Part shown: piece by piece, positions 50,174-57,469 of the stretch
Numbering within the stretch: the stretch's first letter is position 1
Layout: every line of letters begins with the position of its first letter
DNA from: Ruminococcus sp.
GTDB lineage: Bacteria; Bacillota; Clostridia; Oscillospirales; Ruminococcaceae
Assembly: GCA_017460665.1 (NCBI GenBank)
Contig: JAFUAO010000104.1
Coordinates: 1-57,469 of the forward strand
Direction of reading: 5' to 3'
DNA: 57,469 nt
Notes under the pieces: model-generated
Database searches by the model: none
Told to the model about the DNA's origin: nothing
The model's input: the letters and a program-made list of their open reading frames with translations, nothing else
Translations under genes and position numbers: made by a program

Positions 50174-51271
50174 TTATTTGTCTGTCTTGGGGAGGATCGC
50201 CTCTTTGCCGCTGCGGGCCAGCTTCTTCATGGCGTCCCTGAGAACGGCCTGCTGCTCCGGAGCGAGCTCCCGTGCGGCCTTGATCATAGCGCCGTATGCC
50301 GGCCATTTCCCCTTGAGGATCTCCTTTAGAGTGCCCTTCTCGGGAGCCTCCAGCACCCCGAAAAGAGCGTCGGTGAAGGTCCTGCGCTCGCTGTCGCTGA
50401 GCTCCTCCAGCCAGCCCGTCACTGTCCTCTCGATCATCTCTCCGGACCTTGACGGGCCCTCCGCCGGGACCAGTCCGCCGGGGCCTGTTTCCCAGTTATA
50501 GGCCAGATGCTGCATGATGCCGGTGCCGGAATTCCTCACCACCGTGTGATCCGTGCCGTGGCTGAGCAGCATACCCACCACCGAGGTCTCCGGCACGAAG
50601 CTGAGGACCCTTGGCAGGATCTCGGAGTACCCGTCGGAGGAGGTGATCTCCTCACGGAAGCCGGGGCCGTCGAAGGAGTAGATCTGGGCGATGCGGCTGC
50701 GGATCTCGGGCCGGGCGAAGGCCGAGGCGTAGATCGCCAGGTTGCCGCCCTTTGAGTGGCCTCCCACACGGACGGGAGAGCTGCTCCCGGCCAGAGCGTT
50801 GTTGAGGTAGCTCACCCCGTAGAGCTGGCCTGCGGTCCCGGAGGAAAAGCTCATGGTCAGGTCCTCCTTCCAGCCCACCACAGAGCCGTCGGTCCCACGG
50901 AAGGAAACGAAGGTATGTCCGTCGTCGGTCTCCACCGTTACTGCTGAGAATTGCAGCTCTCTTGCGTTGTCGGTGATACTGGTATAGCCGCTGAGCCTTG
51001 CTCCGCCAAACCGCCGTGAACGGGCCATTTCCCGGAACAGGAGGCAGTCCTGCTCAAAGGAGAGGATCCGCTGTGAGGGCTCCACCCTGTCGGGGCTGAA
51101 CTGAGAGAAGGCCTCTCTTACGGTCACGCCGCCGCCGAAGCTCTCCGGCACAGCGCCCTCCAAAGGGACGTAGCCGAATTCCGCTAAGATCAGGGCGTCG
51201 GCGCTGTTGAAGGGCGCCTTTTCGAGGGAGAGGTCCCCACGCCAGCGTAGGTATTCCAGGATATCAGCCAT
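50174..51271 (-). CDS. DUF2974 (Mbeg1-like) lipase-fold protein
   Basis: 365 residues. It begins MADILEYLRWRGDLS, as most family members do. VSFRGTDGSVVGWKEDLTM is the pre-elbow region, GHSKGGNLAIYAS the nucleophile elbow, and SFDGPGF follows. A late His (SHGTDHTVV) may complete the triad. Members are predicted lipases or esterases found widely in Firmicutes, and the physiological substrate is unknown. The start overlaps the YbjN stop by 8 bases (ATGGCTGA), and GAGG is upstream; a TTG start 24 bases earlier is less likely. Confidence 0.9.
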   Translation of the reverse strand: MADILEYLRWRGDLSLEKAPFNSADALILAEFGYVPLEGAVPESFGGGVTVREAFSQFSPDRVEPSQRILSFEQDCLLFREMARSRRFGGARLSGYTSITDNARELQFSAVTVETDDGHTFVSFRGTDGSVVGWKEDLTMSFSSGTAGQLYGVSYLNNALAGSSSPVRVGGHSKGGNLAIYASAFARPEIRSRIAQIYSFDGPGFREEITSSDGYSEILPRVLSFVPETSVVGMLLSHGTDHTVVRNSGTGIMQHLAYNWETGPGGLVPAEGPSRSGEMIERTVTGWLEELSDSERRTFTDALFGVLEAPEKGTLKEILKGKWPAYGAMIKAARELAPEQQAVLRDAMKKLARSGKEAILPKTDK

Positions 51272-51761
51272 TTTCCTCGCTGTCCACCTGTTCAAACAGT
51301 CCGCCGAACTCCTTCAGATCCATCATGCCCTTTGCCAGCATGAGCAGCTTGTCGTTGAAGTCGTCCACGGTCCTGATCGAGGTGATCATGATGTAGTCAA
51401 AGAAAGTCCTTGTGATGAGGCTGTCGAGGAAGCATCCCGTCAGCCGGAAGTACACCTTGCCGGTGCCGATGTTCAGGTCGAAGCTGCCGTCCACCAGGTG
51501 GGTGTTGATCTCGGCCACGGCCACGGCAGCCTCCACGATCTTGTCCTCGGGGAAGGTCACGGGGATCTGAGAGGTGAAGATGATCATTTGGCGGTCGGCG
51601 TCTACATGGATATTGATGTCGATCGGCAGGTCCTCGCCCTGTGAGGAGCAGGAGATGATCATTTTGTCCTCGTCGCAGTCGTAGGTCCACTCATTGTCGT
51701 CCAGTGCGCCCTTGACGATGGCGAAAACTTCCTGTGCCTGCTGAAGGTCCTTTTCGTTCAT
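51264..51761 (-). CDS. YbjN-domain protein
   Basis: 165 residues. The fold of YbjN, similar to type III secretion chaperones, is seen in the alternating strands (DKMIISCSSQGEDLPIDINI, RQMIIFTSQIPVTFPEDKI) and the central helix with VAVAEINTHLVDGSFDLN. The family has no clear molecular role; it is thought to act as a chaperone or regulator. It is first in an operon with the DUF2974 gene. The start follows AAGGAGAGTTAATT. Confidence 0.9.
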   Translation of the reverse strand: MNEKDLQQAQEVFAIVKGALDDNEWTYDCDEDKMIISCSSQGEDLPIDINIHVDADRQMIIFTSQIPVTFPEDKIVEAAVAVAEINTHLVDGSFDLNIGTGKVYFRLTGCFLDSLITRTFFDYIMITSIRTVDDFNDKLLMLAKGMMDLKEFGGLFEQVDSEENG

Positions 51762-51835
51762 AATTAACTCTCCTTATCTGCGAGCCGTCCTCGGCTCAGT
51801 ATTTTTCGGTAAGGCCACGGCTGGCCTTTGTACAA

Positions 51836-51864
51836 AGTATACCACATCTTTCGGGAAATTGCAA
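51836..51864 (-). promoter_or_regulatory. Promoter of the YbjN/DUF2974 operon
   Basis: On the minus strand TTGCAA (51,859-51,864), 17 bp, TATACT (51,836-51,841). The leader holds small hairpins (aggcc/ggcct near 51,811-51,828). Confidence 0.8.
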
Positions 51865-51883
51865 CAGCCTCCGGGAGATCTGC

Positions 51884-51915
51884 AAAAAAAGACGGCACCG
51901 AAGAGCGGTGCCGTC
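51884..51915 (-). terminator. Terminator of the sigma/anti-sigma operon
   Basis: gacggcaccg pairs with cggtgccgtc (51,891-51,915), followed on the minus strand by TTTTTTT. Confidence 0.92.
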
Positions 51916-51947
51916 AAAGCGAGGTGGTACTATAAAAATTGAAGATG

Positions 51948-52850
51948 TCAGTTGTTGATGTGCTCCTCCGGATCGGGGAGGAACTCCTCCTCCAGGCCGG
52001 ACTCTGTCCAGCGGAGGGTGAAGCTGTCGGTGCCGTGCCAGGTGATCTGGGCGGGGGTAAGGTCGTCCACCGAACCGATGTGGAAGGTCAGCTCAGTGCC
52101 CTGGATCTCCATAAGGAAGCCCAGGCCCATGCCGGACTCAGCATCGGCATACATACCGCCTGTGCCGTCGTCGAAGAACTCCCAATAGCGCTTACCGTCC
52201 GAGCTCTCGGATACCCAGTATCCCTCCGGGAGCTTTGCGTTCTCGGCGGATGTGGTAGCCTCCTCCGGGGGAGCGGTGGAGGTCTCAGTGGGGACCTCTG
52301 CCTCATCGGGAGAGGTGGTCTCCTCCGGATCGGTAGTAGTCTCTGTTGTGGAAGCAGTAGTCTCCTCCTCAGCAACTGTAACAGGCATGATGTCCTGATC
52401 CTCGATGTCTGGGGGGAGCTCCGGCTCGCTGTCGGTAGCCTCGGCGTGCGAGGGCTCGGTAGTCAGCTCTCCGCTGATCGTCAGCTCCTCCGGATCGGTG
52501 GTCCCGGCGCTCATAGAGGCGCTGTGGTCCGGCCCACGGTCGGGCCTTCCGTTCCTGCTGAGGGCGATAGCTCCTCCTATGCCGGCAGCCGCCAGTACGA
52601 ATGCAGCGGCCGAGGCAGCCAGCTTGTACCACACCGGCCGCTTATAGATCTCTGTGCCGGTGACGGTGTCTATATCCTCTTCCTTTTCGTTCATAGTTAT
52701 GTCAGTGTCCTGATCTGTCAGACCGCATTTTTTCAATATGCGCAGGCGTGCGGCGTCGTCGAGAGGGGGGTACTCCTCCGCAATTACCTCCTCTGCCTCT
52801 TCACTGAGGCTGCGCAGGAGCTCCTCGAGCTCCCTTTCATTATACTCCAT
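51948..52850 (-). CDS. Membrane anti-sigma-type protein with Thr/Glu-rich stalk
   Basis: 300 residues. A cytoplasmic acidic helix region (1-70, ELEELLRSLSEEAEEVIAEE) is followed by one membrane helix (about 76-97, LAASAAAFVLAAAGIGGAIA). Outside the membrane come a long Thr/Glu/Pro-rich stalk (about 105-205) and a compact C-terminal domain (about 207-295, GYWVSESSDGKRYWEFFDDG). It directly follows the sigma-factor gene and so probably holds that sigma factor at the membrane until a signal is sensed outside. It lacks an obvious zinc motif. I start at the ATG 52,850, as the GTG at 52,859 has no spaced ribosome site. Confidence 0.75.
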   Translation of the reverse strand: MEYNERELEELLRSLSEEAEEVIAEEYPPLDDAARLRILKKCGLTDQDTDITMNEKEEDIDTVTGTEIYKRPVWYKLAASAAAFVLAAAGIGGAIALSRNGRPDRGPDHSASMSAGTTDPEELTISGELTTEPSHAEATDSEPELPPDIEDQDIMPVTVAEEETTASTTETTTDPEETTSPDEAEVPTETSTAPPEEATTSAENAKLPEGYWVSESSDGKRYWEFFDDGTGGMYADAESGMGLGFLMEIQGTELTFHIGSVDDLTPAQITWHGTDSFTLRWTESGLEEEFLPDPEEHINN

Positions 52851-52865
52851 GAGGTACACCCTTTC

Positions 52866-53420
52866 CTATTCTCTGCTCAGAATGTCTCTGAGCTTTTTTC
52901 TTGCCCTCTGACAGCGCTTTTCGACTGCGGCGGCGCTCATTGACAGGCGCTTTGCAGTCTCGGCTGCGGTCAGACGGTAGAAATAGCGGTAAATGATCAC
53001 TGCACTGTCCGGCTCGCCCAAGGCCCGGACCTTTTCCCAGAGCTCGTCCCTAAGGAGCTTCCGGTCTGCTTCCTCCTCCACATCATCTGGGGCGGGGAGG
53101 ACCATGGTCTCCTCGTCGTCGGCGGAGCCGGTAAGGCTGTATCTTCGTGAAAGGCTCCGGAAGGCGTCTGTAGCTCTTCGCCGGGCGATAGTGCTGATAA
53201 AGGCCTTTAGGGAGCCGGTCTCCGGGGAAAATCTCTCCGCTGAGCGGAAGATCTCCAGGAAGATCTCGCTGGTGCAGTCCTCGGCGTCCTGCCTTGTAGC
53301 GCAGCTTCCCAGCCGGTTGACCGCTATGGTATACACAAGGCCCCCGTAGTCCTCCACAAGGGCGGTATATGCTTTTTTAGGAGAGCGCTCAAATAGTTCG
53401 ACCCACTCGGTGTCGGTCAT
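52866..53420 (-). CDS. ECF-type RNA polymerase sigma factor
   Basis: 184 residues. Region 2 includes YGGLVYTIAVNRLGSCATRQ and the DAEDCTSEIFLEIFRSAERF helix. Region 4 includes AETAKRLSMSAAAVEKRCQR and ends ARKKLRDIL. Region 3 is absent, as in ECF sigmas. GGAGGTGAG lies just before the ATG at 53,420. It is the first gene of an operon with the membrane anti-sigma protein 15 bases downstream, and has its own promoter at 53,535-53,563. Confidence 0.93.
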   Translation of the reverse strand: MTDTEWVELFERSPKKAYTALVEDYGGLVYTIAVNRLGSCATRQDAEDCTSEIFLEIFRSAERFSPETGSLKAFISTIARRRATDAFRSLSRRYSLTGSADDEETMVLPAPDDVEEEADRKLLRDELWEKVRALGEPDSAVIIYRYFYRLTAAETAKRLSMSAAAVEKRCQRARKKLRDILSRE

Positions 53421-53534
53421 TATCTCACCTCCGGTCGTTCCTGACGTCATTTATACTATTCGGTGATATGACGAAAAAAGGACACATGATAGGAAATATT
53501 GTCGGATCTTGCCGACCGGTATTCTGTTATTTCC

Positions 53535-53563
53535 ATTGTAACATATAATTGGGATCCCGTCAA
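53535..53563 (-). promoter_or_regulatory. Promoter of the sigma factor operon
   Basis: On the minus strand TTGACG (53,558-53,563), 17 bp, TACAAT (53,535-53,540). It is of housekeeping type; no second, ECF-type promoter was recognised. Confidence 0.8.
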
Positions 53564-53618
53564 TAAGGCCAGGCTTCTTACGATCCGTTGACATTTTGTT
53601 CACGATCCGGTGCAGAGG

Positions 53619-53647
53619 TTGAAAAGTTCGGAAAAATGCTGTATAAT
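53619..53647 (+). promoter_or_regulatory. Promoter of the lipoprotein genes
   Basis: TTGAAA (53,619-53,624), 17 bp, TATAAT (53,642-53,647), 31 bases before the chosen ATG. It shows that a longer frame starting at 53,610 is not translated. Confidence 0.85.
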
Positions 53648-53678
53648 GTTCATAAGGACGATAAAGGAGGAGATCTTT

Positions 53679-54290
53679 ATGGATATGAGAAGGCTCAGAG
53701 CTGCCGCAGCAGCCCTGCTGATCGCTGTTTCCGGAGCACTTGCTGGCTGCGCCTCACGCAGAGAGCGTTCGGGCTCTGAGGAGAGCTACGGCCTGACAGT
53801 ATATACCGACGCCCCCACCGAGGCTGCTACAAAGAAGTCTAAGAAGGAAAAGGCTACCGAGGCTCCAACTGAGGCCACTACCAAGAAGTCCAAGAAGGAG
53901 AAGGCCACCGAGGCGACCACTGAGGCTGCTACCAAGAAGTCTAAGAAGGAGAAGGCTACTGAGGCTCCCACTGAGGCGGACTGGAGCTCCTATGACGACC
54001 AGAACTATGTGGAGTACCACTTCCGCAGCCAGAAGCTCCTTGACCAGCATTTCGACAAGCACGGCGGAGAATTCGCCCAGGACTTCGGCTATCAGAACGC
54101 CGAGGAGTACGAAAAGGGCGCCAGCGACGTGATCAACAGCCCCGACGCTCTCCACAAGACCGAGGCCGAGGACGGCGACTACGTTTTCTACATCGAGGAG
54201 ACCAATGAGTTCGTGATACTCTCCACCGACGGCTATATCAGGACCTATTTCCGCCCCAACGCAGGAAAGAAGTACTACGACAGACAATAA
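53679..54290 (+). CDS. Lipoprotein with tandem Lys/Glu/Thr repeats
   Basis: 203 residues. A signal peptide ends in the lipobox LAGC (Cys about 24). Residues about 45-100 hold three tandem copies of a 16-17 residue unit like TKKSKKEKATEAPTEA, which form a charged wall-spanning stalk. The outer domain (about 105-203) contains YVEYHFRSQKLLDQHFDKHG and ends near YIRTYFRPNAGKKYYDR. It resembles the exposed domain of uncharacterised Firmicute lipoproteins, in which the sequence is conserved but the function unknown. AAGGAGGAG lies 8 bases before the ATG. A second lipoprotein gene follows after 18 bases. Confidence 0.85.
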   Translation: MDMRRLRAAAAALLIAVSGALAGCASRRERSGSEESYGLTVYTDAPTEAATKKSKKEKATEAPTEATTKKSKKEKATEATTEAATKKSKKEKATEAPTEADWSSYDDQNYVEYHFRSQKLLDQHFDKHGGEFAQDFGYQNAEEYEKGASDVINSPDALHKTEAEDGDYVFYIEETNEFVILSTDGYIRTYFRPNAGKKYYDRQ

Positions 54291-54308
54291 GCAGCGGAGG
54301 TGACTGAC

Positions 54309-55001
54309 ATGAAAAGGCTGATCCCTGCAGCGATACTTGCCGCAGGACTGCTCTGCGGCTGCGTCAGGAGCGAGGTGCCTGAGAGCTCTCAGACGGCGCT
54401 GAGCTTCTCCGTGGACGAGGTGGAGCAGCTCTCGGTACAGGACATAATGGACATGAACGAGGGTAGCGAGGTGCGGTTTTCTCCTCCGGACGGCGAGACC
54501 TACTTCCTGATAAACGGGAAATTCTCGAAGGACAGGGTGAAAAACGCCGATGACGCTCTCCGTGCAGCCGCCGGCGTGGCTGAGATCATGGACATCAAGG
54601 AGCAGCTCCCTCAGCTCAGGCTGGCGGAGGAGAGCTCCCAGAGCAGCAAGAAGGGCTATAACTACGTTTTCCGCCAGTATATCGGCGATGCAAGAGTGGT
54701 GGGCGCCAGCCTTGTGGTCAGGTGCGGATCGGAGTCGGGTATCCCGGGATACATCTATTCCACCCTCAAAAAGCTCCCTGAGATCGACCCGGAGATCAAG
54801 TTCACGGCGGAGCAGGCCGCAGAGCTGGTAAGGGACAGATACGGCGAGCCCGCTGAGCCTGAGCTGGTCATCTACAGCCAGGAGAGGCTTGCATGGTGCA
54901 TCGAGGTCAAGAGCATGAAGACCGATGTTTATATCGCCTATATCGACGCCAAGGATCCCGGCGGACGGGTGCTGGGCACTGAGCAGGAGATCATCGACTG
55001 A
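54309..55001 (+). CDS. Lipoprotein with a PepSY/FTP-like domain
   Basis: 230 residues from the ATG at 54,309 (GGAGG 8 bases upstream). A lipobox LCGC (Cys about 18) anchors it. The middle part, NYVFRQYIGDARVVGASLVV with the later EIKFTAEQAAELVRDRYGE, recalls the propeptide (FTP/PepSY) domain of thermolysin-like proteases, which act as folding aids or inhibitors. No peptidase domain follows, so it stands alone, possibly as an extracytoplasmic inhibitor or chaperone. It is in an operon with the repeat lipoprotein and a small membrane protein. Confidence 0.7.
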   Translation: MKRLIPAAILAAGLLCGCVRSEVPESSQTALSFSVDEVEQLSVQDIMDMNEGSEVRFSPPDGETYFLINGKFSKDRVKNADDALRAAAGVAEIMDIKEQLPQLRLAEESSQSSKKGYNYVFRQYIGDARVVGASLVVRCGSESGIPGYIYSTLKKLPEIDPEIKFTAEQAAELVRDRYGEPAEPELVIYSQERLAWCIEVKSMKTDVYIAYIDAKDPGGRVLGTEQEIID

Positions 55002-55011
55002 GGAGGCAGCT

Positions 55012-55260
55012 ATGGAGGAACTAAAGCCCTTAGGGGAGGCGTTCACTAAGGCCATGATCACGGGATATGCGTTCCTGGCAGCACTGATCTTGTCTGTGCT
55101 GCTGGCCGCAGTCCTCATCGCAATATACAGGAAGATGAAAAGAGAGAGCATCGAGACCGGGGAGAAGAAAGACCTCGTTCCGCTTAGGATAGGCATTTAC
55201 GCAGCCTGCGGCGCGGCGGCCTTTTTGATCTTGACAGCGGCGGTCGGAGCCCTGCTGTAG
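55012..55260 (+). CDS. Small two-helix membrane protein
   Basis: 82 residues from an ATG 7 bases after GAGGAGG. Two membrane helices (about 17-40 and 59-80) are joined by a basic loop (YRKMKRESIETGEKKD). No family is recognised. It starts 10 bases after the lipoprotein stop, in the same operon, and ends 55 bases before uvrC. Confidence 0.75.
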   Translation: MEELKPLGEAFTKAMITGYAFLAALILSVLLAAVLIAIYRKMKRESIETGEKKDLVPLRIGIYAACGAAAFLILTAAVGALL

Positions 55261-55315
55261 CTCTCTCAGAGGAAATATCATCACAGCGGAGCTCTGCTCC
55301 GCCAAAGGAGCTAAA

Positions 55316-57139
55316 ATGAACCAGCGACTGCCTTATCTCCGGGAGAAAACGTCCAAGCTGACCACCTCTCCCGGAGTTTATATAATGAAGAACAGGGAGA
55401 AGGCCATCATCTATATCGGCAAGGCCAAGAACCTGAGGAACCGGGTCACCAGCTATTTCCGGGAGAACCCCGACCATACCCCCAAGGTGGCGGCTATGGT
55501 CTCCAACGTGTACGACTATGACTACATCGTGGTGGACAGCGAGTATGAGGCGCTGGTGCTGGAGTGCAGCCTTATCAAGCAGCACAGGCCCAAGTACAAT
55601 ATCCTCCTGAAGGACGACAAGGGCTATCACTATATCCGTATCTCCGACGAGGAGTACCCGAGGATCACGAATGAGAAAAACACTAAGGCTCCCGGCACAT
55701 ACCTTGGCCCGTACACCAGCGGCGCAGTCACCAAGGAGGCCGTTTCCGAGGCCAACCGGGTCTTTATGCTGCCCACCTGCCGGAGGGTCTTCCCGAGAGA
55801 CTTCGGCAAGGGGAGGCCTTGTCTCAACTACCACATCAAGCAGTGCATGGGGCTCTGCCGGGGGAAGATCTCCCGTGAGACCTACCTTGCGGCGGTGGAG
55901 CAGGCCGTGGATTTCATCAAGACCGGCAGCGAGCAGTCTGTGGAGCGCATGGAGCAGGAGATGAACGAAGCCGCCGAGCGCCTTGACTTCGAGAAGGCGG
56001 CGGTGCTCAGGGACCGGATAAACGCCGTGAAGAAGGCCTCGGAGAAGCAGAAGATCATCAGCAGCACCGTGGACTCGGCTGACGTGATCGGCATGGCCGA
56101 GCACCCGGGCGGAGTCTTCGTGTCGGTGCTCATGTACAGGGGCGGACGGCTCTTCGACAAGGCGGTGTTCGAGCTGGACAGGCCCGAGGAGGGCGAGGAT
56201 CTGCTGAGCCGCTTCATGAGCCAGTTCTACTACGGACGGACCGACATCCCCAAGCTGATCGCCGTGGACCATATCCCGGAGGACGGCAGCCTGATCTCAG
56301 AGATGCTGGCAAAGCAGGCCGGCCGGACCGTTGAGCTGAGACTGCCACAGAGAGGCATAGTCAGCCAGCTCTTGCGCCTTGCCAAGGACAACAGCGCTGA
56401 GTATGCGGCGCTCCGCAACGACCGGACGGGCCGTGAGATCATCGCCTTAGAGCAGCTCGGCAAGAGCCTTGGCCTTGATGAGCCTCCCCGGTATATCGAG
56501 GCCTACGACATATCCAACCTCTCCTCTGAGTCGATGGTGGCAGGAATGGTGGTCTTCGAGGAGGGAAGGCCTCTGAAAAAGGCCTACAAGCGCTTCACCA
56601 TAAAGGAGCAGGAGCTCCAGAACGACTACGGAAGTATGCACGAGGTGCTGAAGAGAAGGCTCATGCACATCGTTACACAGGAGGGGGACGAGTATTTCAC
56701 AAGGACCCCTGACCTGATACTACTTGACGGCGGAAAGGGCCACGTCAACGCTGTCGTGCCCATATTGAAGGAGCTGGGGCTGGACATACCGGTCTTCGGC
56801 ATGGTCAAGGACAGCAAGCACCGGACCCGTGCGATCGCTACGGGAGGGCGTGAGATCCAGATCAGCAATATGAGGGCGGCCTTCGACCTTGTGACGGCGA
56901 TCCAGGACGAGGTCCACCGGTATTCAGTCAGCTTCATGCACGCAAAGCACAGGAAGAAGACCTACAGCTCTCAGATCCTTGGTGTGAAGGGGATAGGGGA
57001 GAAGAAGGCGGCGAAGCTGCTGACGAAGTACAAGACCAAGGAGAACCTGCGAAGGGCCGCTCCGGAGGAGCTGGCGCAGACCGCAGGGGTGAGCCTTGAA
57101 ACGGCCATGGAGCTATGGAAGGCGATACAGGAGATGTAA
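55316..57139 (+). CDS. uvrC: UvrABC system protein C (excinuclease)
   Basis: 607 residues, full length. It makes the two incisions around DNA damage in nucleotide excision repair. The N-terminal GIY-YIG nuclease has SPGVYIM and YIGKAKNLRNRV (about 18-45). The UVR helix pair is about 200-235 (EQEMNEAAERLDFEKAAVLR). The RNase H-like C-terminal nuclease has EAYDISNLSSESMVAGMVVF and LILLDGGKGHVNAV. Helix-hairpin-helix motifs are at the end (GVKGIGEKKAAKLL, AQTAGVSLETAM). AAAGGAG precedes the ATG. Confidence 0.98.
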   Translation: MNQRLPYLREKTSKLTTSPGVYIMKNREKAIIYIGKAKNLRNRVTSYFRENPDHTPKVAAMVSNVYDYDYIVVDSEYEALVLECSLIKQHRPKYNILLKDDKGYHYIRISDEEYPRITNEKNTKAPGTYLGPYTSGAVTKEAVSEANRVFMLPTCRRVFPRDFGKGRPCLNYHIKQCMGLCRGKISRETYLAAVEQAVDFIKTGSEQSVERMEQEMNEAAERLDFEKAAVLRDRINAVKKASEKQKIISSTVDSADVIGMAEHPGGVFVSVLMYRGGRLFDKAVFELDRPEEGEDLLSRFMSQFYYGRTDIPKLIAVDHIPEDGSLISEMLAKQAGRTVELRLPQRGIVSQLLRLAKDNSAEYAALRNDRTGREIIALEQLGKSLGLDEPPRYIEAYDISNLSSESMVAGMVVFEEGRPLKKAYKRFTIKEQELQNDYGSMHEVLKRRLMHIVTQEGDEYFTRTPDLILLDGGKGHVNAVVPILKELGLDIPVFGMVKDSKHRTRAIATGGREIQISNMRAAFDLVTAIQDEVHRYSVSFMHAKHRKKTYSSQILGVKGIGEKKAAKLLTKYKTKENLRRAAPEELAQTAGVSLETAMELWKAIQEM

Positions 57140-57159
57140 GGGCGGCACAGCCGCCCTTT
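57140..57159 (+). terminator. Terminator of uvrC
   Basis: gggcggc pairs with gccgccc around 3 bases, followed by tttctc. Confidence 0.75.
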
Positions 57160-57469
57160 CTCAATTCATAATGCATAATGCATAATTCATAATTGTACCC
57201 CTCCGCCCCTTCGGGGCACCTCCCCTTTCAGGGGAGGCTTTTTGTAGGGGCGAATTCCGTTCGCCCGGCCGTGACCGAAGATCCGTAGGGGCGGACCCAT
57301 GTGTCCGCCCGGTGGTTTGCGGTGAACGCTCACCGCCCGGCTAAGGCCGGGCGGCACTGGAGGGCAAAGAGGAACACCTCCGGAGGGGAGGGCTTTAACA
57401 AAAAACTGGTACAAAAGCCGTCGGCCCTCCCCTCTCTTCGGTTTTCCTCTCTGCACTCTCTTTTCCCTC
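57160..57469. repeat. Repeat-rich intergenic region
   Basis: There is an AT palindrome series (attcataatgcataatgca, 57,163-57,193), then GC-rich hairpins (gccccttcggggc; cctcccctttcaggggagg), and the dispersed-type segment taggggcggacccatgtgtc with gtccgcccgg. Such stretches are scattered in multiple copies in the genomes of gut Firmicutes. No gene is visible; the frame on the minus strand over this stretch has no start context or domain. Confidence 0.6.

Noticed and set aside
51939-52943. Open frame of 334 codons on the plus strand
   Set aside because: It is antisense to the anti-sigma gene and rich in Gly/Leu repeats that mirror the Thr/Glu stalk codons.
53754-55196. Long open frame of 480 codons on the minus strand
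   Set aside because: It is antisense to two lipoprotein genes with lipoboxes, ribosome sites and a promoter. It has a low-complexity Leu/Val-rich composition and no domain. GC-rich codon bias keeps the opposite frame open.
55184-56272. Open frame of 362 codons on the minus strand
   Set aside because: It is a shadow of uvrC, which is full length and has all its domains.

Overview
The window looks like a Firmicute of the Ruminococcus type (Oscillospiraceae). Supporting signs are several dockerin-bearing secreted glycoside hydrolases and polysaccharide lyases, AGGAGG-type ribosome binding sites, and sigma-A promoters with 17-bp spacers. The species cannot be fixed from the sequence alone.

Layout. 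Positions 1 to about 43,345 are mobile DNA. Positions 43,346 to the end are a visibly more GC-rich chromosomal segment. The junction is a tRNA-Glu(UUC) gene on the minus strand at 43,346-43,420, followed by tRNA-Met. The last 23 bases of the tRNA gene (its 3' end including CCA) recur at 14,002-14,024 and 5,053-5,075. Just left of each of the three copies lies a different tyrosine integrase gene, with a minus-strand terminator between integrase and copy. I read this as three integrative elements stacked at one tRNA 3' end. Element 1 (from beyond the left edge to 5,053) has a MobV relaxase, an oriT-like inverted-repeat region, a DUF6076 gene and a decayed DUF3987 gene. Element 2 (5,076-14,001) has lost its relaxase. 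It carries a NUDIX hydrolase, a HAD phosphatase, two membrane-anchored esterases with a TetR regulator, and a two-component system.

Element 3 (14,025-43,345) is the most interesting. Its cargo is a decayed ATP-binding regulator, a TetR/HXXEE/SDR module, an IS256-family insertion, and a pectin (rhamnogalacturonan I) and glucan locus. The locus has two GH5 enzymes, two PL11 lyase domains, a CE12-like esterase, a GH51 arabinofuranosidase and two AraC regulators; four of its products carry dockerins. Its backbone has (i) a 990-residue protein with the FQIR-x4-KG and DFDGD signatures of the QDE-1/YonO-type two-barrel RNA polymerase family, translationally coupled to an unknown 281-residue protein; (ii) a divergent RecA-fold ATPase; (iii) two ribbon-helix-helix proteins; (iv) a roughly 580-base non-coding block made almost wholly of hairpins, many with GAAAC loops; and (v) a DUF6809 protein, an excisionase and an integrase. 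No relaxase is visible in element 3.

The chromosomal right part holds an M16 metalloprotease and EamA transporter pair, a ThrE-type exporter, an acyl-hydrolase, a DUF2974/YbjN pair, an ECF-like sigma factor with its membrane anti-sigma protein, two lipoproteins, a small membrane protein, and uvrC. The window ends in repeat-rich intergenic DNA. The best candidates for an undescribed system are the element-borne two-barrel polymerase with its coupled partner, and the hairpin-array RNA on the same element.
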